Below are positions 53,468-61,676 of a stretch of 64,000 nucleotides of DNA, one piece after another; within the stretch, counting starts at the first letter, position 1, and every line of letters starts with the position of its first letter. The stretch covers positions 62,001 through 126,000 of the forward strand of contig NZ_CP170094.1 of assembly GCF_042180575.1 (NCBI RefSeq), in the 5' to 3' direction. The notes beneath the pieces are model-generated. The model was not told the origin of the DNA and ran no database searches. It saw only the letters and a program-made list of their open reading frames with translations. Position numbers and translations under genes: made by a program. The stretch comes from Bernardetia sp042180575 (GTDB taxonomy: Bacteria > Bacteroidota > Bacteroidia > Cytophagales > Bernardetiaceae).

Positions 53468-54277
53468 ATGAAAAATTTACTAACCATATTACTTATACTA
53501 ATTTCATTTTCAGTTTTCGGACAAAAGAAGATGATGAAAAAAGCTGAATTGGCTTTTGCCCACTATGAGAAAGGAGAAAAATATGAAGCTCTTTTAATTT
53601 TCAAAGAATTAGTGAAGGATTATCCAAAATCTGAACAATATGGACGAAATCTTTATAATATACCTACCATTTATCAAGAGATAGACTCTACAAAAATGGC
53701 TATAGAATGGTTTATGAAAGTTCTTAATGATAAAAACCTTGATGATTCAGAAAAAGACCATTCTCGTGGAATTTTTGAAACTAATACCAATTTTAAACAT
53801 TACGCAGCTATGAATATTGGTGTGATTCATTACAACAACAACAATTATTCTGATGCATTGAATTTTTATAAACTAGCTGACATAAAATATCCATACTACA
53901 ACACATCAGGAACTGACTTGAAGTTGAATAAAATCAAGTTAGCCTCTAATATTTCTGATTGCTACGACAAATTGAACCAAACAGATAGTGCGATTGTTGT
54001 ACTACTTCCTCACGCATTAACTGAATCACCAAAAGCAAGTAATTATGCAAGTCAGAAAATAATAAGCCTAGTAAAGAAATATGAACGGGAAAATTCTTTT
54101 TTTAAAGAGTTAGATAAATCAATTAACAATTTGGAAATCATAGATAAAGGAATTCGTTTAAATTTCTATGGCATTGATGTAAAGGTCTATCCCTACTTTA
54201 ATGAAAAACTCACAAAAAAGCATTTGAAAAATACTTTATTTTATAAAGAAATAAATAAAGCTGGTAACGATGGTTAA
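53468..54277 (+). CDS. Exported TPR-like protein (cassette cargo)
   Basis: A 269-residue protein with a signal peptide (about 1-18, ending VFGQ). Tetratricopeptide-like repeats follow: AELAFAHYEKGEKYEALLIFKELVKDYP, TIYQEIDSTKMAIEWFMKVL and AAMNIGVIHYNNNNYSDALNFYKLADIKYP. A C-terminal domain has KGIRLNFYGIDVKVYPYFNEKL. Its last residues KAGNDG are encoded by the start of an attC-like repeat. It is likely a periplasmic protein-binding scaffold; the partner is unknown. Confidence 0.75.
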   Translation: MKNLLTILLILISFSVFGQKKMMKKAELAFAHYEKGEKYEALLIFKELVKDYPKSEQYGRNLYNIPTIYQEIDSTKMAIEWFMKVLNDKNLDDSEKDHSRGIFETNTNFKHYAAMNIGVIHYNNNNYSDALNFYKLADIKYPYYNTSGTDLKLNKIKLASNISDCYDKLNQTDSAIVVLLPHALTESPKASNYASQKIISLVKKYERENSFFKELDKSINNLEIIDKGIRLNFYGIDVKVYPYFNEKLTKKHLKNTLFYKEINKAGNDG

Positions 54278-54337
54278 AAAATCATAGCCTATGAAATGAC
54301 AATGTTTTTTAGCTGAAACTTTATAGGCAGTTACAGG
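54263..54337 (+). repeat. attC-like site 1b
   Basis: GGTAACGATGG overlaps the stop codon of the TPR gene. ATAGGCAGTTACAGG closes the site 75 bases on. CATAGCCTAT and TTATAGGC lie inside as partial inner arms. Shorter and less conserved than sites 1 and 2. Confidence 0.45.
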
Positions 54338-54470
54338 AAAAAAGAGTAAAAATAATTCGTTGCAACAGGCACTTTTTAAGAACTGTTTTTTTACTATAAC
54401 TTTGTAGATTTACACGTAAAAAACTTACTTTTGCAGACAAACGTAGCGTTATAACTAAAAAATTAAAGCT
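54338..54470 (+). other. Gene-less segment between two attC-like sites
   Basis: 133 bases bounded by attC-like repeats and containing no ORF of note. TAACTTTG at 54397-54404 fits a -7 promoter box, with a T-rich region in place of TTTG upstream. It could be a promoter-bearing, non-coding cassette driving the next gene. Confidence 0.4.
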
Positions 54471-54600
54471 GGTAACATTGGCTTAGCGAAAATGGGCTTA
54501 ACGTTTTGACACAGACTTATGAACATAAAATAAACTTTTGAAGGTTTAGCGAGGGACGAGCTAAGAACTCCCATATTCGCCAAGCCATACCGTTACCTGC
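54471..54600 (+). repeat. attC-like site 2
   Basis: GGTAACATTGGCTTAGCGAA at the left end and TTCGCCAAGCCATACCGTTA plus CC at the right form an imperfect inverted repeat. The outer GGTAAC and GTTACC match exactly, and the inner TGGCTTAGCGAA pairs at 11 of 12 positions. By my count 55 of 130 bases are G or C, clearly above the surrounding DNA. It ends 19 bases before the next start codon. Confidence 0.65.
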
Positions 54601-54619
54601 AAACAAAAGAAACTGAAAA

Positions 54620-55129
54620 TTGAAATTAAGAATAGCAACAATTCGAGACCTTAATTTAGTCCAATATTGGGACACTAAACAGCACGTTATTGACTGTGAC
54701 CCTAATGAGGATTGGGATTGGGAAAGAGAGCTTAGTCGCAATCCTGAATGGAGGGAACAATTGATAGCTGAACTGAATGGAGAGCCAATTGGATTTATAC
54801 AAATAATCGACCCTTTATTGGAAGAAACTCAGTATTGGGGAAAAGTTGAACCAAACAAAAGAGCTATAGATATTTGGATTGGAGAAGAGCGAAACCTGAA
54901 TAATGGATACGGAACTAAGATGATGGAACTTGCTATTCAAAGGTGTTTTGAAAATGAATTGGTGGATGGAATTTTGATTGACCCTCTCAAATCGAATATC
55001 AAAGCTCAACGATTTTACGAAAGACTTGGATTTGAATTTATTGAGGAAAGAAAGTTTGACGGAATATCTTGCGTAATTTATGAGCTGAAAAAAATAAAGC
55101 CAGCAGGTAACAATATATATAAAAAATAG
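54620..55129 (+). CDS. GNAT acetyltransferase, AAC(6')-like (cassette cargo)
   Basis: A 169-residue acetyltransferase starting at TTG (54620). It keeps GNAT motif A in IDIWIGEERNLNNGYGTKMMELAIQRCF (about 91-118), motif B in DGILIDPLKSNIKAQRFYERLGFEFIEER, and an early WDTKQHVIDCDPNEDWDWERE that resembles the substrate-binding part of AAC(6')-type aminoglycoside acetyltransferases. Its real substrate is unknown. Acetyltransferases are frequent integron cassette cargo. The C terminus KPAGNNIYKK reads into the next attC-like site. Confidence 0.82.
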   Translation: MKLRIATIRDLNLVQYWDTKQHVIDCDPNEDWDWERELSRNPEWREQLIAELNGEPIGFIQIIDPLLEETQYWGKVEPNKRAIDIWIGEERNLNNGYGTKMMELAIQRCFENELVDGILIDPLKSNIKAQRFYERLGFEFIEERKFDGISCVIYELKKIKPAGNNIYKK

Positions 55130-55197
55130 GCGAAATAGTATTAAAATGAATGGTTTACGCTCGTATCAAACTTTGTGCTTTCTTAACCGTTATGGGC
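55106..55197 (+). repeat. attC-like site 3
   Basis: It begins GGTAACAATATA inside the last codons of the acetyltransferase gene and ends TTAACCGTTATGGGC 8 bases before the next ATG. Inner arms (AAAAAATAGGCGAAATAG and CTTTGTGCTTTCTT) pair only loosely. The sequence differs from sites 1 and 2, but the position and end boxes agree. Confidence 0.5.
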
Positions 55198-55205
55198 AAT
55201 TAAAA

Positions 55206-55874
55206 ATGAAGATTATCAAAAACATAAACATATCAATTCTCCTTTTAGGGTTAGTATTGTTTTCTTGTGGAAATCAGCAAACGGAAAATCCTAAGACTGA
55301 ATTAAATTCTTCAGGTACGGTTGAGACTGTCTCTGTTGACAGTTTCTATAAGGAATATAAAAGGGATTCTACTAAAAATAAATCGCCAATGCAGGTTGAG
55401 TTAGATAATGCTTTAAAGAATGAATCAATTGATAACTATTATAAAGAAGTCTATCAAACAGAAAAATTGATTTCAGCTGATGACAATAAAATGTTATTCA
55501 TTACTGACAGTCTTTTTACTAATAACACAGAGACGGATTTATTCTATTTCATTGTATTTACAAAATCAATGAATGGTTCTGACGGTTTTTATTCAGAGGC
55601 ACTTGGTCTATCTGCATTTAACTTCATTACTAAAAAGACTGAATGGTTTGTTGACTACTTCAATATCACTCCTAAACTGACTGATAAGGATAATTGGGCA
55701 GATTATATCTATGGCGAAATACAAATTTCAAGAGAGAATGAAGAGGGAAAAGCAGTTAATGAATTGGAAAACAAGATGCTAGAAAACATTAAAGGGGCGA
55801 GAAAAGAATACAAACCAGTAATTGAAAAACTGATAGAAAAAATAAAAAAAGCCCATAACAAAGTGTATAGCTAA
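55206..55874 (+). CDS. Hypothetical lipoprotein (cassette cargo)
   Basis: A 222-residue predicted lipoprotein. The start is placed at MKIIKNINISILLLGLVLFSC, giving a lipobox with Cys at about 21; an in-frame upstream ATG would translate the attC-like repeat. The mature protein has a Ser/Thr-rich linker, then DNKMLFITDSLFTNNTETDLFYFIVFTKSMNGSDGFYSEALG and FNFITKKTEWFVDYFNI, and a Lys/Glu-rich helical end. No family was recognised. Confidence 0.7.
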   Translation: MKIIKNINISILLLGLVLFSCGNQQTENPKTELNSSGTVETVSVDSFYKEYKRDSTKNKSPMQVELDNALKNESIDNYYKEVYQTEKLISADDNKMLFITDSLFTNNTETDLFYFIVFTKSMNGSDGFYSEALGLSAFNFITKKTEWFVDYFNITPKLTDKDNWADYIYGEIQISRENEEGKAVNELENKMLENIKGARKEYKPVIEKLIEKIKKAHNKVYS

Positions 55875-55905
55875 TAGGCAAGTAGAGATAAATTGAAAGT
55901 CCTGT

Positions 55906-55952
55906 TCTTTTTGTTAAACGCCAAAACAAAGTTTTGACGTTTAACAAAAAGA
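55906..55952 (+). repeat. 22-bp hairpin TTGTTAAACG/CGTTTAACAA
   Basis: TTCTTTTTGTTAAACGCCAA plus AAC (55906-55927) pairs with 55931-55952 around AAA with a single mismatch. It lies just after the lipoprotein gene and may be a terminator; it lacks a following T run. Confidence 0.7.
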
Positions 55953-55966
55953 AGCTTAAAAGTAAA

Positions 55967-56041
55967 AACGTTTGGCTTAGTGGTAAACCGAAAGTGAAGT
56001 GCTTCTAATTTGCCCTACTGTCCATACACAGAACGTTGGGA
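55967..56041 (+). repeat. Possible attC-like site 4
   Basis: It begins AACGTTTGGCTTAGTGGTAA, close to the TTGGCTTAGCG of sites 1 and 2, and ends ACAGAACGTTGGGA, where GTTGGGA approaches the GTTRRRY box of attC sites. No good inner pairing was seen. It may mark the right edge of the cassette-like region, 50 bases before the HTTM gene. Confidence 0.35.
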
Positions 56042-56090
56042 GTGAAATGCCTTCGCTACTGTGTTAGATTGCTAAAAAAGCAATATAAAA

Positions 56091-57605
56091 ATGAAAAATT
56101 TTCTCAAAGAACCCATTTCAATAGCTCCCTTAGTAAGTTTCCGAATTTTATTTGGTTTGCTTACCTTTTTTAGTACTCTTCGTTTTTGGTATATGGGTTG
56201 GATAGAAAAGCATTATATCAAGCCTGTTTTTCATTTCAAGTATTTTGCTTTTGAGTGGGTTGAGCCACTTCCTGCTTATGGAATGTATGCTGTTCATGTC
56301 GTTTTGCTTTTGGCTAGTTTGGGTGTTATGTTTGGTTTTTTGTATCGTCTTTCAGCAGTTTTGTTATTTCTAACTTTTACGTATTGCCAACTCATTGATA
56401 TTACGTATTATCTCAATCATTATTATTTTGTGAGTTTGATGGCGTTTTTGCTCATTTTTACTCCTGCTCATCGTTTTTATTCACTTGATTTTATTTTATT
56501 TAAAAATAATTTTGATAAGCAAAGTAAAAGCCATAGAAAGAAGATTATAAAATCGAATCTTGGTTTTTTCTCGTCTATTAAAAAAAAAATTTTTTTAGTT
56601 TCTCCCTCCCTATCTATTTCTCGTACTTGGGTTCTGATTTTTCAACTCCAACTTTCCATTACTTATTTTTATGCAGGATTAGCAAAACTCAATTCGGAAT
56701 GGCTTTTTGATGCAATGCCTCTCAAAATTTGGCTTCCTCCTCATTATGATATGCCGATTTTTGGCTTTTTGATGAAATATGAACTCACAGCTTATATTTT
56801 TTCTTGGACAGGAATGTTTTATGATTTGTTGATTCCTTTTGCTTTATTCTATAAAAAAACTCGTTGGTTTGCTTATGTTGCAGTTGTGGGTTTTCACGCA
56901 ATGACAGGATATTTATTTCAAATTGGCGTTTTTCCTGTGGTTATGATTGCATTGACTTTGATTTTTTTCGAAGCAAAATATCACGAAGCAGTATTGAATT
57001 TTGTTAGTTCATTATTTACTAAGTCATTTCTAAAAAGAATACTTCAAAAGTCAAAGTCAATCAAATATTTCACTTTTCATTCTTTTAATAAAAAACAGTC
57101 TTCTCATTTACTTCTAAGTCCATTAAAAAACTTCAAATTCATTTCTCAAAAGTGGCTTTATATCTTAGGTATTTATTTCATTTTTCAAGTTTTATTTCCA
57201 TTTCGTTTTATGCTTTATGCAAGTCAGCCGTATAATGAAACGCTTTTTTGGAAAGAAGAAGGCTATCGTTTTTCGTGGCGAGTAATGCTTATGGAAAAAT
57301 TTGGAAGTGCTACATTTTATGTCAAAAATCCAAAAACAGGAAAGGAAGGTGTAGTCGATAATGCTGAATTTTTGAATAGACATCAAGAAAAACAAATGGC
57401 TTTTCAACCCGATATGATTTTACAATATGCTCATTTTTTGGAAGAGAAATATAAAACAAAAGAAAATCCAAATCCGATAATTAGAGCAGAAGTTTATGTT
57501 ACTTTGAATGGGCGTAGAAGTCAATTATTCTTTGACCCAAATTTTGATTTGAGTGAAATAGAAGATAGTTTTTTAGAAAAAAAATGGATTAATGCTTTAA
57601 AATAA
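56091..57605 (+). CDS. HTTM-domain / vitamin-K-dependent gamma-carboxylase-like membrane protein
   Basis: A 504-residue multi-spanning membrane protein. The N-terminal HTTM region includes SFRILFGLLTFFSTLRFWYMGW, FTYCQLIDITYYLNHYYFVSLMAFLLIFTPAHRFYS, then RTWVLIFQLQLSITYFYAGLAKLNSEWLFDAMP and FAYVAVVGFHAMTGYLFQIGVFPVVMI. The C-terminal lumen-like domain has YNETLFWKEEGYRFSWRVMLMEKFG, which resembles the carboxylase propeptide-binding part. Bacterial homologues exist without a known substrate; an epoxidase or carboxylase role is speculative. Confidence 0.85.
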   Translation: MKNFLKEPISIAPLVSFRILFGLLTFFSTLRFWYMGWIEKHYIKPVFHFKYFAFEWVEPLPAYGMYAVHVVLLLASLGVMFGFLYRLSAVLLFLTFTYCQLIDITYYLNHYYFVSLMAFLLIFTPAHRFYSLDFILFKNNFDKQSKSHRKKIIKSNLGFFSSIKKKIFLVSPSLSISRTWVLIFQLQLSITYFYAGLAKLNSEWLFDAMPLKIWLPPHYDMPIFGFLMKYELTAYIFSWTGMFYDLLIPFALFYKKTRWFAYVAVVGFHAMTGYLFQIGVFPVVMIALTLIFFEAKYHEAVLNFVSSLFTKSFLKRILQKSKSIKYFTFHSFNKKQSSHLLLSPLKNFKFISQKWLYILGIYFIFQVLFPFRFMLYASQPYNETLFWKEEGYRFSWRVMLMEKFGSATFYVKNPKTGKEGVVDNAEFLNRHQEKQMAFQPDMILQYAHFLEEKYKTKENPNPIIRAEVYVTLNGRRSQLFFDPNFDLSEIEDSFLEKKWINALK

Positions 57606-57630
57606 AGTAAGTCTATAAACAGAATTAAAA

Positions 57631-57662
57631 TTTGAAAAGCAAAGTAAAATTCATTAGTTTTG
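57631..57662 (+). promoter_or_regulatory. Promoter of the purine nucleoside phosphorylase gene (TTTG-N20-TAGTTTTG)
   Basis: TTTG at 57631-57634 and TAGTTTTG at 57655-57662 are 20 bases apart. The expected start near 57669 lies about 20 bases before the ATG at 57690. Confidence 0.65.
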
Positions 57663-57689
57663 TTTTCAATTAAAAAATAACAACTGGAA

Positions 57690-58517
57690 ATGGAAAAGGA
57701 ATTTGAAAAACTCAATGAAGCACTTACTTTTATTCGTTCTTTTTATAAAGACAAACCAAAAGTAGGAATTATTTTAGGAACTGGTTTGGGAGCTTTGGTA
57801 GATGAGGTAGAAACAGAACTGACTATTTCATACCGAGACATTCCACATTTTTCACTCTCAACGGTAGAGAGCCACGCAGGAAAACTTATTTTTGGAAAAC
57901 TTTCTGGTCAGAATGTAATCGTTATGCAAGGGCGTTTTCATTATTACGAAGGTTATTCAATGAAACAAATTGTATTTCCTGTTCGTGTGATGAAAATGCT
58001 AGGAATTGATTATTTATTTGTTTCGAATGCTTCTGGTGCTTTGAATCCTAACTATAAATTGAGCGAACTGATGGTTTTGGAAGACCATATCAATCTTTTG
58101 CCTTCAAATCCATTGACGGGAAAAAATATTCCTGCTTTGGGGATTCGTTTTCCAGATATGTTTGAGCCGTATTGCAGTAAACTCATTCAATTAGCAAACG
58201 AAATTATACAACAAAATCATAATATAGAGTTCCACAAAGGCGTTTATGTCAGCGTTTCGGGACCTAATCTTGAAACGAGAGCAGAATATCGTTATCTGAG
58301 AACGATAGGAGCAGATGCTGTCGGAATGTCGACTGTTCCAGAAGTGATTGCAGCCGTACACATGAATTTACCTGTTTTTGCTGTCTCTGTTTTGACTGAT
58401 TTGTGTCAGCCCGAAAATGTAAAACCAATTACGCTAGAGGAAGTATTAGCTGCTGCTGCTGTTGCAGAACCAAAGATGGCTTTTTTGTTTAAGGAAATGA
58501 TTAAGAAGTTGGCTTAA
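57690..58517 (+). CDS. Purine nucleoside phosphorylase (trimeric, class II)
   Basis: A 275-residue enzyme that splits purine nucleosides with phosphate for purine salvage. Motifs: GIILGTGLGALVDEVE (phosphate loop), STVESHAGKLIFGKLSGQNVIVMQGRFHYYEGYS, FVSNASGALNPNY, and VSVSGPNLETRAEYRYLRTIGADAVGMSTVPEVIAAVHM (purine-binding Glu and Asn region). Length matches trimeric PunA-type PNPs. The next small lipoprotein gene follows 15 bases later and may be cotranscribed. Confidence 0.95.
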   Translation: MEKEFEKLNEALTFIRSFYKDKPKVGIILGTGLGALVDEVETELTISYRDIPHFSLSTVESHAGKLIFGKLSGQNVIVMQGRFHYYEGYSMKQIVFPVRVMKMLGIDYLFVSNASGALNPNYKLSELMVLEDHINLLPSNPLTGKNIPALGIRFPDMFEPYCSKLIQLANEIIQQNHNIEFHKGVYVSVSGPNLETRAEYRYLRTIGADAVGMSTVPEVIAAVHMNLPVFAVSVLTDLCQPENVKPITLEEVLAAAAVAEPKMAFLFKEMIKKLA

Positions 58518-58532
58518 CCAAATATTTTAAAA

Positions 58533-58931
58533 ATGAGAAATTTAAAAAAGATTGTTCCTTTACTGTTTACAATATTTTTGCTAATCACATCTTGTGATAA
58601 TAAAAATAAACTTCTAGATATAAGTGGTACTTATAATACGTTTGATGTTAGTTATAAAGGAGTAAATTTAATACAAAGTAATAGTAAAATTGCATTTGCT
58701 AAACAAATACAAATAGATAATTCTAAAAATAATATATTTATTGATTTAGGTTATGATAATGTAGTAATTGCAAAACTTGATTATAAAAATGACAGTACTC
58801 TAGCTATATATAAATCTTCTGATAAACGATTTAATGGAAAATATAAAATAAGAGCATCTAACTCTGAATTAGAACTGGAATCTGATGATATTTATATTTA
58901 TGCTGAAAAAATGAATTTTGATTTTCTTTAA
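58533..58931 (+). CDS. Small hypothetical lipoprotein
   Basis: A 132-residue predicted lipoprotein with a lipobox FLLITSC (Cys about 21). The rest is beta-rich with LLDISGTYNTFDVSYKGVNL and NGKYKIRASNSELELESDDIYIYAEKM, which suggests a small lipocalin-like barrel. It lies 15 bases after the nucleoside phosphorylase gene. No family was recognised. Confidence 0.7.
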   Translation: MRNLKKIVPLLFTIFLLITSCDNKNKLLDISGTYNTFDVSYKGVNLIQSNSKIAFAKQIQIDNSKNNIFIDLGYDNVVIAKLDYKNDSTLAIYKSSDKRFNGKYKIRASNSELELESDDIYIYAEKMNFDFL

Positions 58932-59044
58932 ACTTGAAGATTATTTTGAAGAATTAGAAATTCTGTTTTTAGTAAAAACAATCTTACAAATTACAATTTT
59001 GTTGTAAATTATCATTTTGGTAAGTAAAGTCTAAAAATATTCAT

Positions 59045-59746
59045 CTAGTTATTTAATAAATCTACTATTTTTTCTCTATATAACTTTCCAATTGGAATAG
59101 AATTATCTGAAATAAATATTTGATTTCCTTCAATGCTCTTTATATGTTTTACTGCAACTATAAAAGAACGATGAACTTGTAAAAAACTATTTTGTGGTAA
59201 AACTTGAGCCAAACTAGTAATTTTTTCTCTAATCGTAATTGTTTCATGTTTTAAGACTACTTTGATATAATTCTTTGAAGATTCAAAATATAAAATATCA
59301 TCCAATACTACTTGAATATGTTTTTTATTCGAACGTATAAATATACGTTGTATTTCGTCTTCAGATTGATTGGAGGATATAGTTTTTGTTTCTTGATAGA
59401 ATGCTTTATTAACTGCTTTCAAGAGCCTTTCAAATGAAAACGGTTTTAATAAATAATCAACTATATCTAGCTCATATCCTTCTAAGGCATGTTCTTTATA
59501 AGCTGTAGTTACAATAACTTTGGGTGACTTTTGGAGTGTTCTTAAAAATTGAAAGCCTTTAAGTTTGGGCATGTTTAAATCTAAAAAAATCAAATCTACA
59601 GTTGCTGAAGTGTTCAAAAATTCTAGTGCTTCAATCGCATCATAACAGTTTTTTAATAGATTCATGTTCGGAAGCATATCACAATATTTCTTTATAATAT
59701 CATGTGCAATATACTCATCATCAATAATTATATAGTTGATAGTCAT
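59045..59746 (-). CDS. LytTR-type response regulator
   Basis: A 233-residue transcription regulator. The receiver domain (about 1-120) has DDE at residues 8-10, the phospho-accepting Asp in LIFLDLNMPKLKG (about 56), Thr in VIVTTAYKEHAL and Lys in VDYLLKPFSFERLL. The LytTR DNA-binding domain (about 135-233) has RSNKKHIQVVLDDILYFESSKNYIKVVL and FLQVHRSFIVAVKHIKSIEGNQI. Its ATG overlaps the kinase stop codon by 4 bases, so both are translated from one mRNA. It likely regulates the divergent ABC exporter genes. Confidence 0.93.
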   Translation of the reverse strand: MTINYIIIDDEYIAHDIIKKYCDMLPNMNLLKNCYDAIEALEFLNTSATVDLIFLDLNMPKLKGFQFLRTLQKSPKVIVTTAYKEHALEGYELDIVDYLLKPFSFERLLKAVNKAFYQETKTISSNQSEDEIQRIFIRSNKKHIQVVLDDILYFESSKNYIKVVLKHETITIREKITSLAQVLPQNSFLQVHRSFIVAVKHIKSIEGNQIFISDNSIPIGKLYREKIVDLLNN

Positions 59747-60534
59747 ATTTTCAAATTTAGTTGGGCTTTGTAAATAGTGTCTTTAACTGATGTTTCTAAT
59801 TGATGCTTCTTTGGATAAACTAATTCTAAGCGTCTTTTTAAGTTTTTTAGTCCTATTCCAGAATTTTCTGATATTTCTTCTTCATCAAAATTATTTTCTA
59901 CTTCAAAATTAATTTCTGATTGAGTAGCTTCTAATTTAATAGAAACAAAAGCATCCTTTCTCAAATTTTCCACGCCATGTTTAAAGGCATTTTCCAATAA
60001 AATAATAAATAACAAAGGCATTACTTTTTCATTTCCATCAACTATATCAATATCAAAATGCACATCAATAGTTTTATGGTATCTCATTTTATGTAATTCA
60101 ATATAGTTTTTAAGATAGATTACTTCCTCATCTAATGACACCCAGTCATTTTCCCCTTCATAAATACTATAACGCATCATCTCGGAAAGTTTTAAAATTA
60201 ATGCTTGTGCTTTATCGGTATCCTGTGCCACCAAACCGTATAAATTATTTAATGTATTGAAAAAAAAGTGTGGATTTACTTGACTTTTTAGATGCAGAAG
60301 TTCGACTTGTTTTTTCTCTTTTTTAAGAATAAAAATTGATTTTATCTGAGAAAATATCCAGCGAGTAATTTCAATAATCATCACTAAAAAAAATACCAGA
60401 CTAAAAATACCAAAAGCCTCTTCTTCTCCAAATAGATCATTAAAGATCATTATGAAAATAGTAGTAACAATGAAAAATGTGATTTTTGCCCAACCAGCAA
60501 TTTGTATTTTGAGTAGTTTTCGAATTAGTTTCAT
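59743..60534 (-). CDS. LytS-type sensor histidine kinase (HisKA_7TM-less, His_kinase family)
   Basis: A 263-residue membrane kinase starting at the ATG 60534; a TTG 8 codons upstream is less likely. Two TM helices lie near 20-35 and 40-62. The phospho-acceptor His is in LKSQVNPHFFFNTLNNLYGLV (about residue 98). The HATPase_c region has VMPLLFIILLENAFKHGVEN (N box) and NSGIGLKNLKRRLELVYP (G box). No sensory domain is present, so it may sense membrane state or a partner such as the divergent ABC exporter. Confidence 0.92.
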   Translation of the reverse strand: MKLIRKLLKIQIAGWAKITFFIVTTIFIMIFNDLFGEEEAFGIFSLVFFLVMIIEITRWIFSQIKSIFILKKEKKQVELLHLKSQVNPHFFFNTLNNLYGLVAQDTDKAQALILKLSEMMRYSIYEGENDWVSLDEEVIYLKNYIELHKMRYHKTIDVHFDIDIVDGNEKVMPLLFIILLENAFKHGVENLRKDAFVSIKLEATQSEINFEVENNFDEEEISENSGIGLKNLKRRLELVYPKKHQLETSVKDTIYKAQLNLKI

Positions 60535-60685
60535 CTTCAAAAGTACATAAAATGTCAAACCCTACATATTTTTAGGGACAAAAACCTAGTTCTATATGAC
60601 AGACTATCAAAATGTCGTTACGAGTTCATTTATTCTACCCATTGAACTTGTCTATCATGTCAATACGTGTGTTTGTACCAGTTTA

Positions 60686-60716
60686 TTGATTTACGCATAG
60701 TACCTCCATAGATTTG
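60686..60716 (+). promoter_or_regulatory. Promoter of the ABC exporter operon (TTG-N20-TAGATTTG)
   Basis: TTG at 60686-60688 and TAGATTTG at 60709-60716 are 20 bases apart. The predicted start near 60723 lies about 24 bases before the ATG. The region between it and the divergent kinase gene (60535-60685) is the likely LytTR-binding zone. Confidence 0.65.
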
Positions 60717-60746
60717 AGAAAAAACTAAATAATCACTAAAAAAATT

Positions 60747-61619
60747 ATGGTACAATTAATTATTTCTGACCTCTCAAAAACATACAACAATGGAGTGAAA
60801 GCTCTTCAAAATATCTCACTACAAATTTCTAATGGAATGTTTGGTTTATTAGGACCTAATGGAGCTGGAAAATCGACTTTAATGCGAACAATAGCAACAC
60901 TACAAGAAGCAGATGAAGGAAGTATTCAATTTGGAGAAATAGATATTTTACAGGATAAAAATGAATTACGAAAAATCGTGGGTTATTTACCTCAAGAGTT
61001 TGGCTTATATCCTCGTTTATCGGCAGGAGTGTTACTAAATCACCTTGCCATACTAAAGGGTATCATTAATCCTATAGAACGTAAAAATAAAGTAGAAGAG
61101 CTACTTCATAAAGTAAACTTATATCATGTAAAGAAACAAAAATTAGGTAGTTTTTCAGGGGGAATGAAACAACGATTTGGCATTGCACAAGCATTATTAA
61201 ATAACCCAAAGCTATTAATTGTAGATGAACCTACTGCTGGATTAGACCCTGTAGAACGCAATCGTTTTTACAATTTATTGAGTGAAATTGCAGAGGATAC
61301 GATTGTGATTTTATCAACACATATTGTGGAAGATGTAAAAAATCTATGTACAAATATGGCAATTATAAACAAGGGAAAAGTAGTATTAAAAGGAAGCCCA
61401 GTAGAAGCCATAGAATCAATTAAAGGCAAAGTGTGGAAAAAGATAATTGATAAATCAGAATTGGAAGAATACGAAGCTAACTACACTGTCATATCTAAAA
61501 AGCTGATTGCAGGAAAGCCTATCCTACACATATTTAGTGAAACCAACCCAAGTAATAATTTTCAAACTGTTGAAGCAGATTTAGAAGATGTGTACTTCTC
61601 ACAAATTTTTGGAAACTAG
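60747..61619 (+). CDS. ABC-2-type exporter ATP-binding protein
   Basis: A 290-residue ATPase subunit. Walker A LLGPNGAGKSTLMRTIATL (about 34-52), Q-loop YLPQEFGLYPRLS, signature SFSGGMKQRFGIAQALLNNP, Walker B LLIVDEPTAGLDPVERNRFY and H-loop ILSTHIVEDVKNLC are all present. The C-terminal tail is DrrA-like. It precedes the permease gene by 57 bases on the same strand. The substrate is unknown; export of a toxin, peptide or membrane component is typical of pairs controlled by a divergent LytTR system. Confidence 0.95.
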   Translation: MVQLIISDLSKTYNNGVKALQNISLQISNGMFGLLGPNGAGKSTLMRTIATLQEADEGSIQFGEIDILQDKNELRKIVGYLPQEFGLYPRLSAGVLLNHLAILKGIINPIERKNKVEELLHKVNLYHVKKQKLGSFSGGMKQRFGIAQALLNNPKLLIVDEPTAGLDPVERNRFYNLLSEIAEDTIVILSTHIVEDVKNLCTNMAIINKGKVVLKGSPVEAIESIKGKVWKKIIDKSELEEYEANYTVISKKLIAGKPILHIFSETNPSNNFQTVEADLEDVYFSQIFGN

Positions 61620-61676
61620 AAATACAAATTCTGCTTGCTATTTACTTTTCATTTTTTAATAAAAAACATTAAATCT

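Noticed and set aside
53329..54600. The two near-identical 130-base repeats as a composite transposon or IS pair
   Set aside because: They contain no transposase, lack visible target duplications, lie in direct orientation, and join unrelated genes precisely at their ends, which fits cassette sites better.
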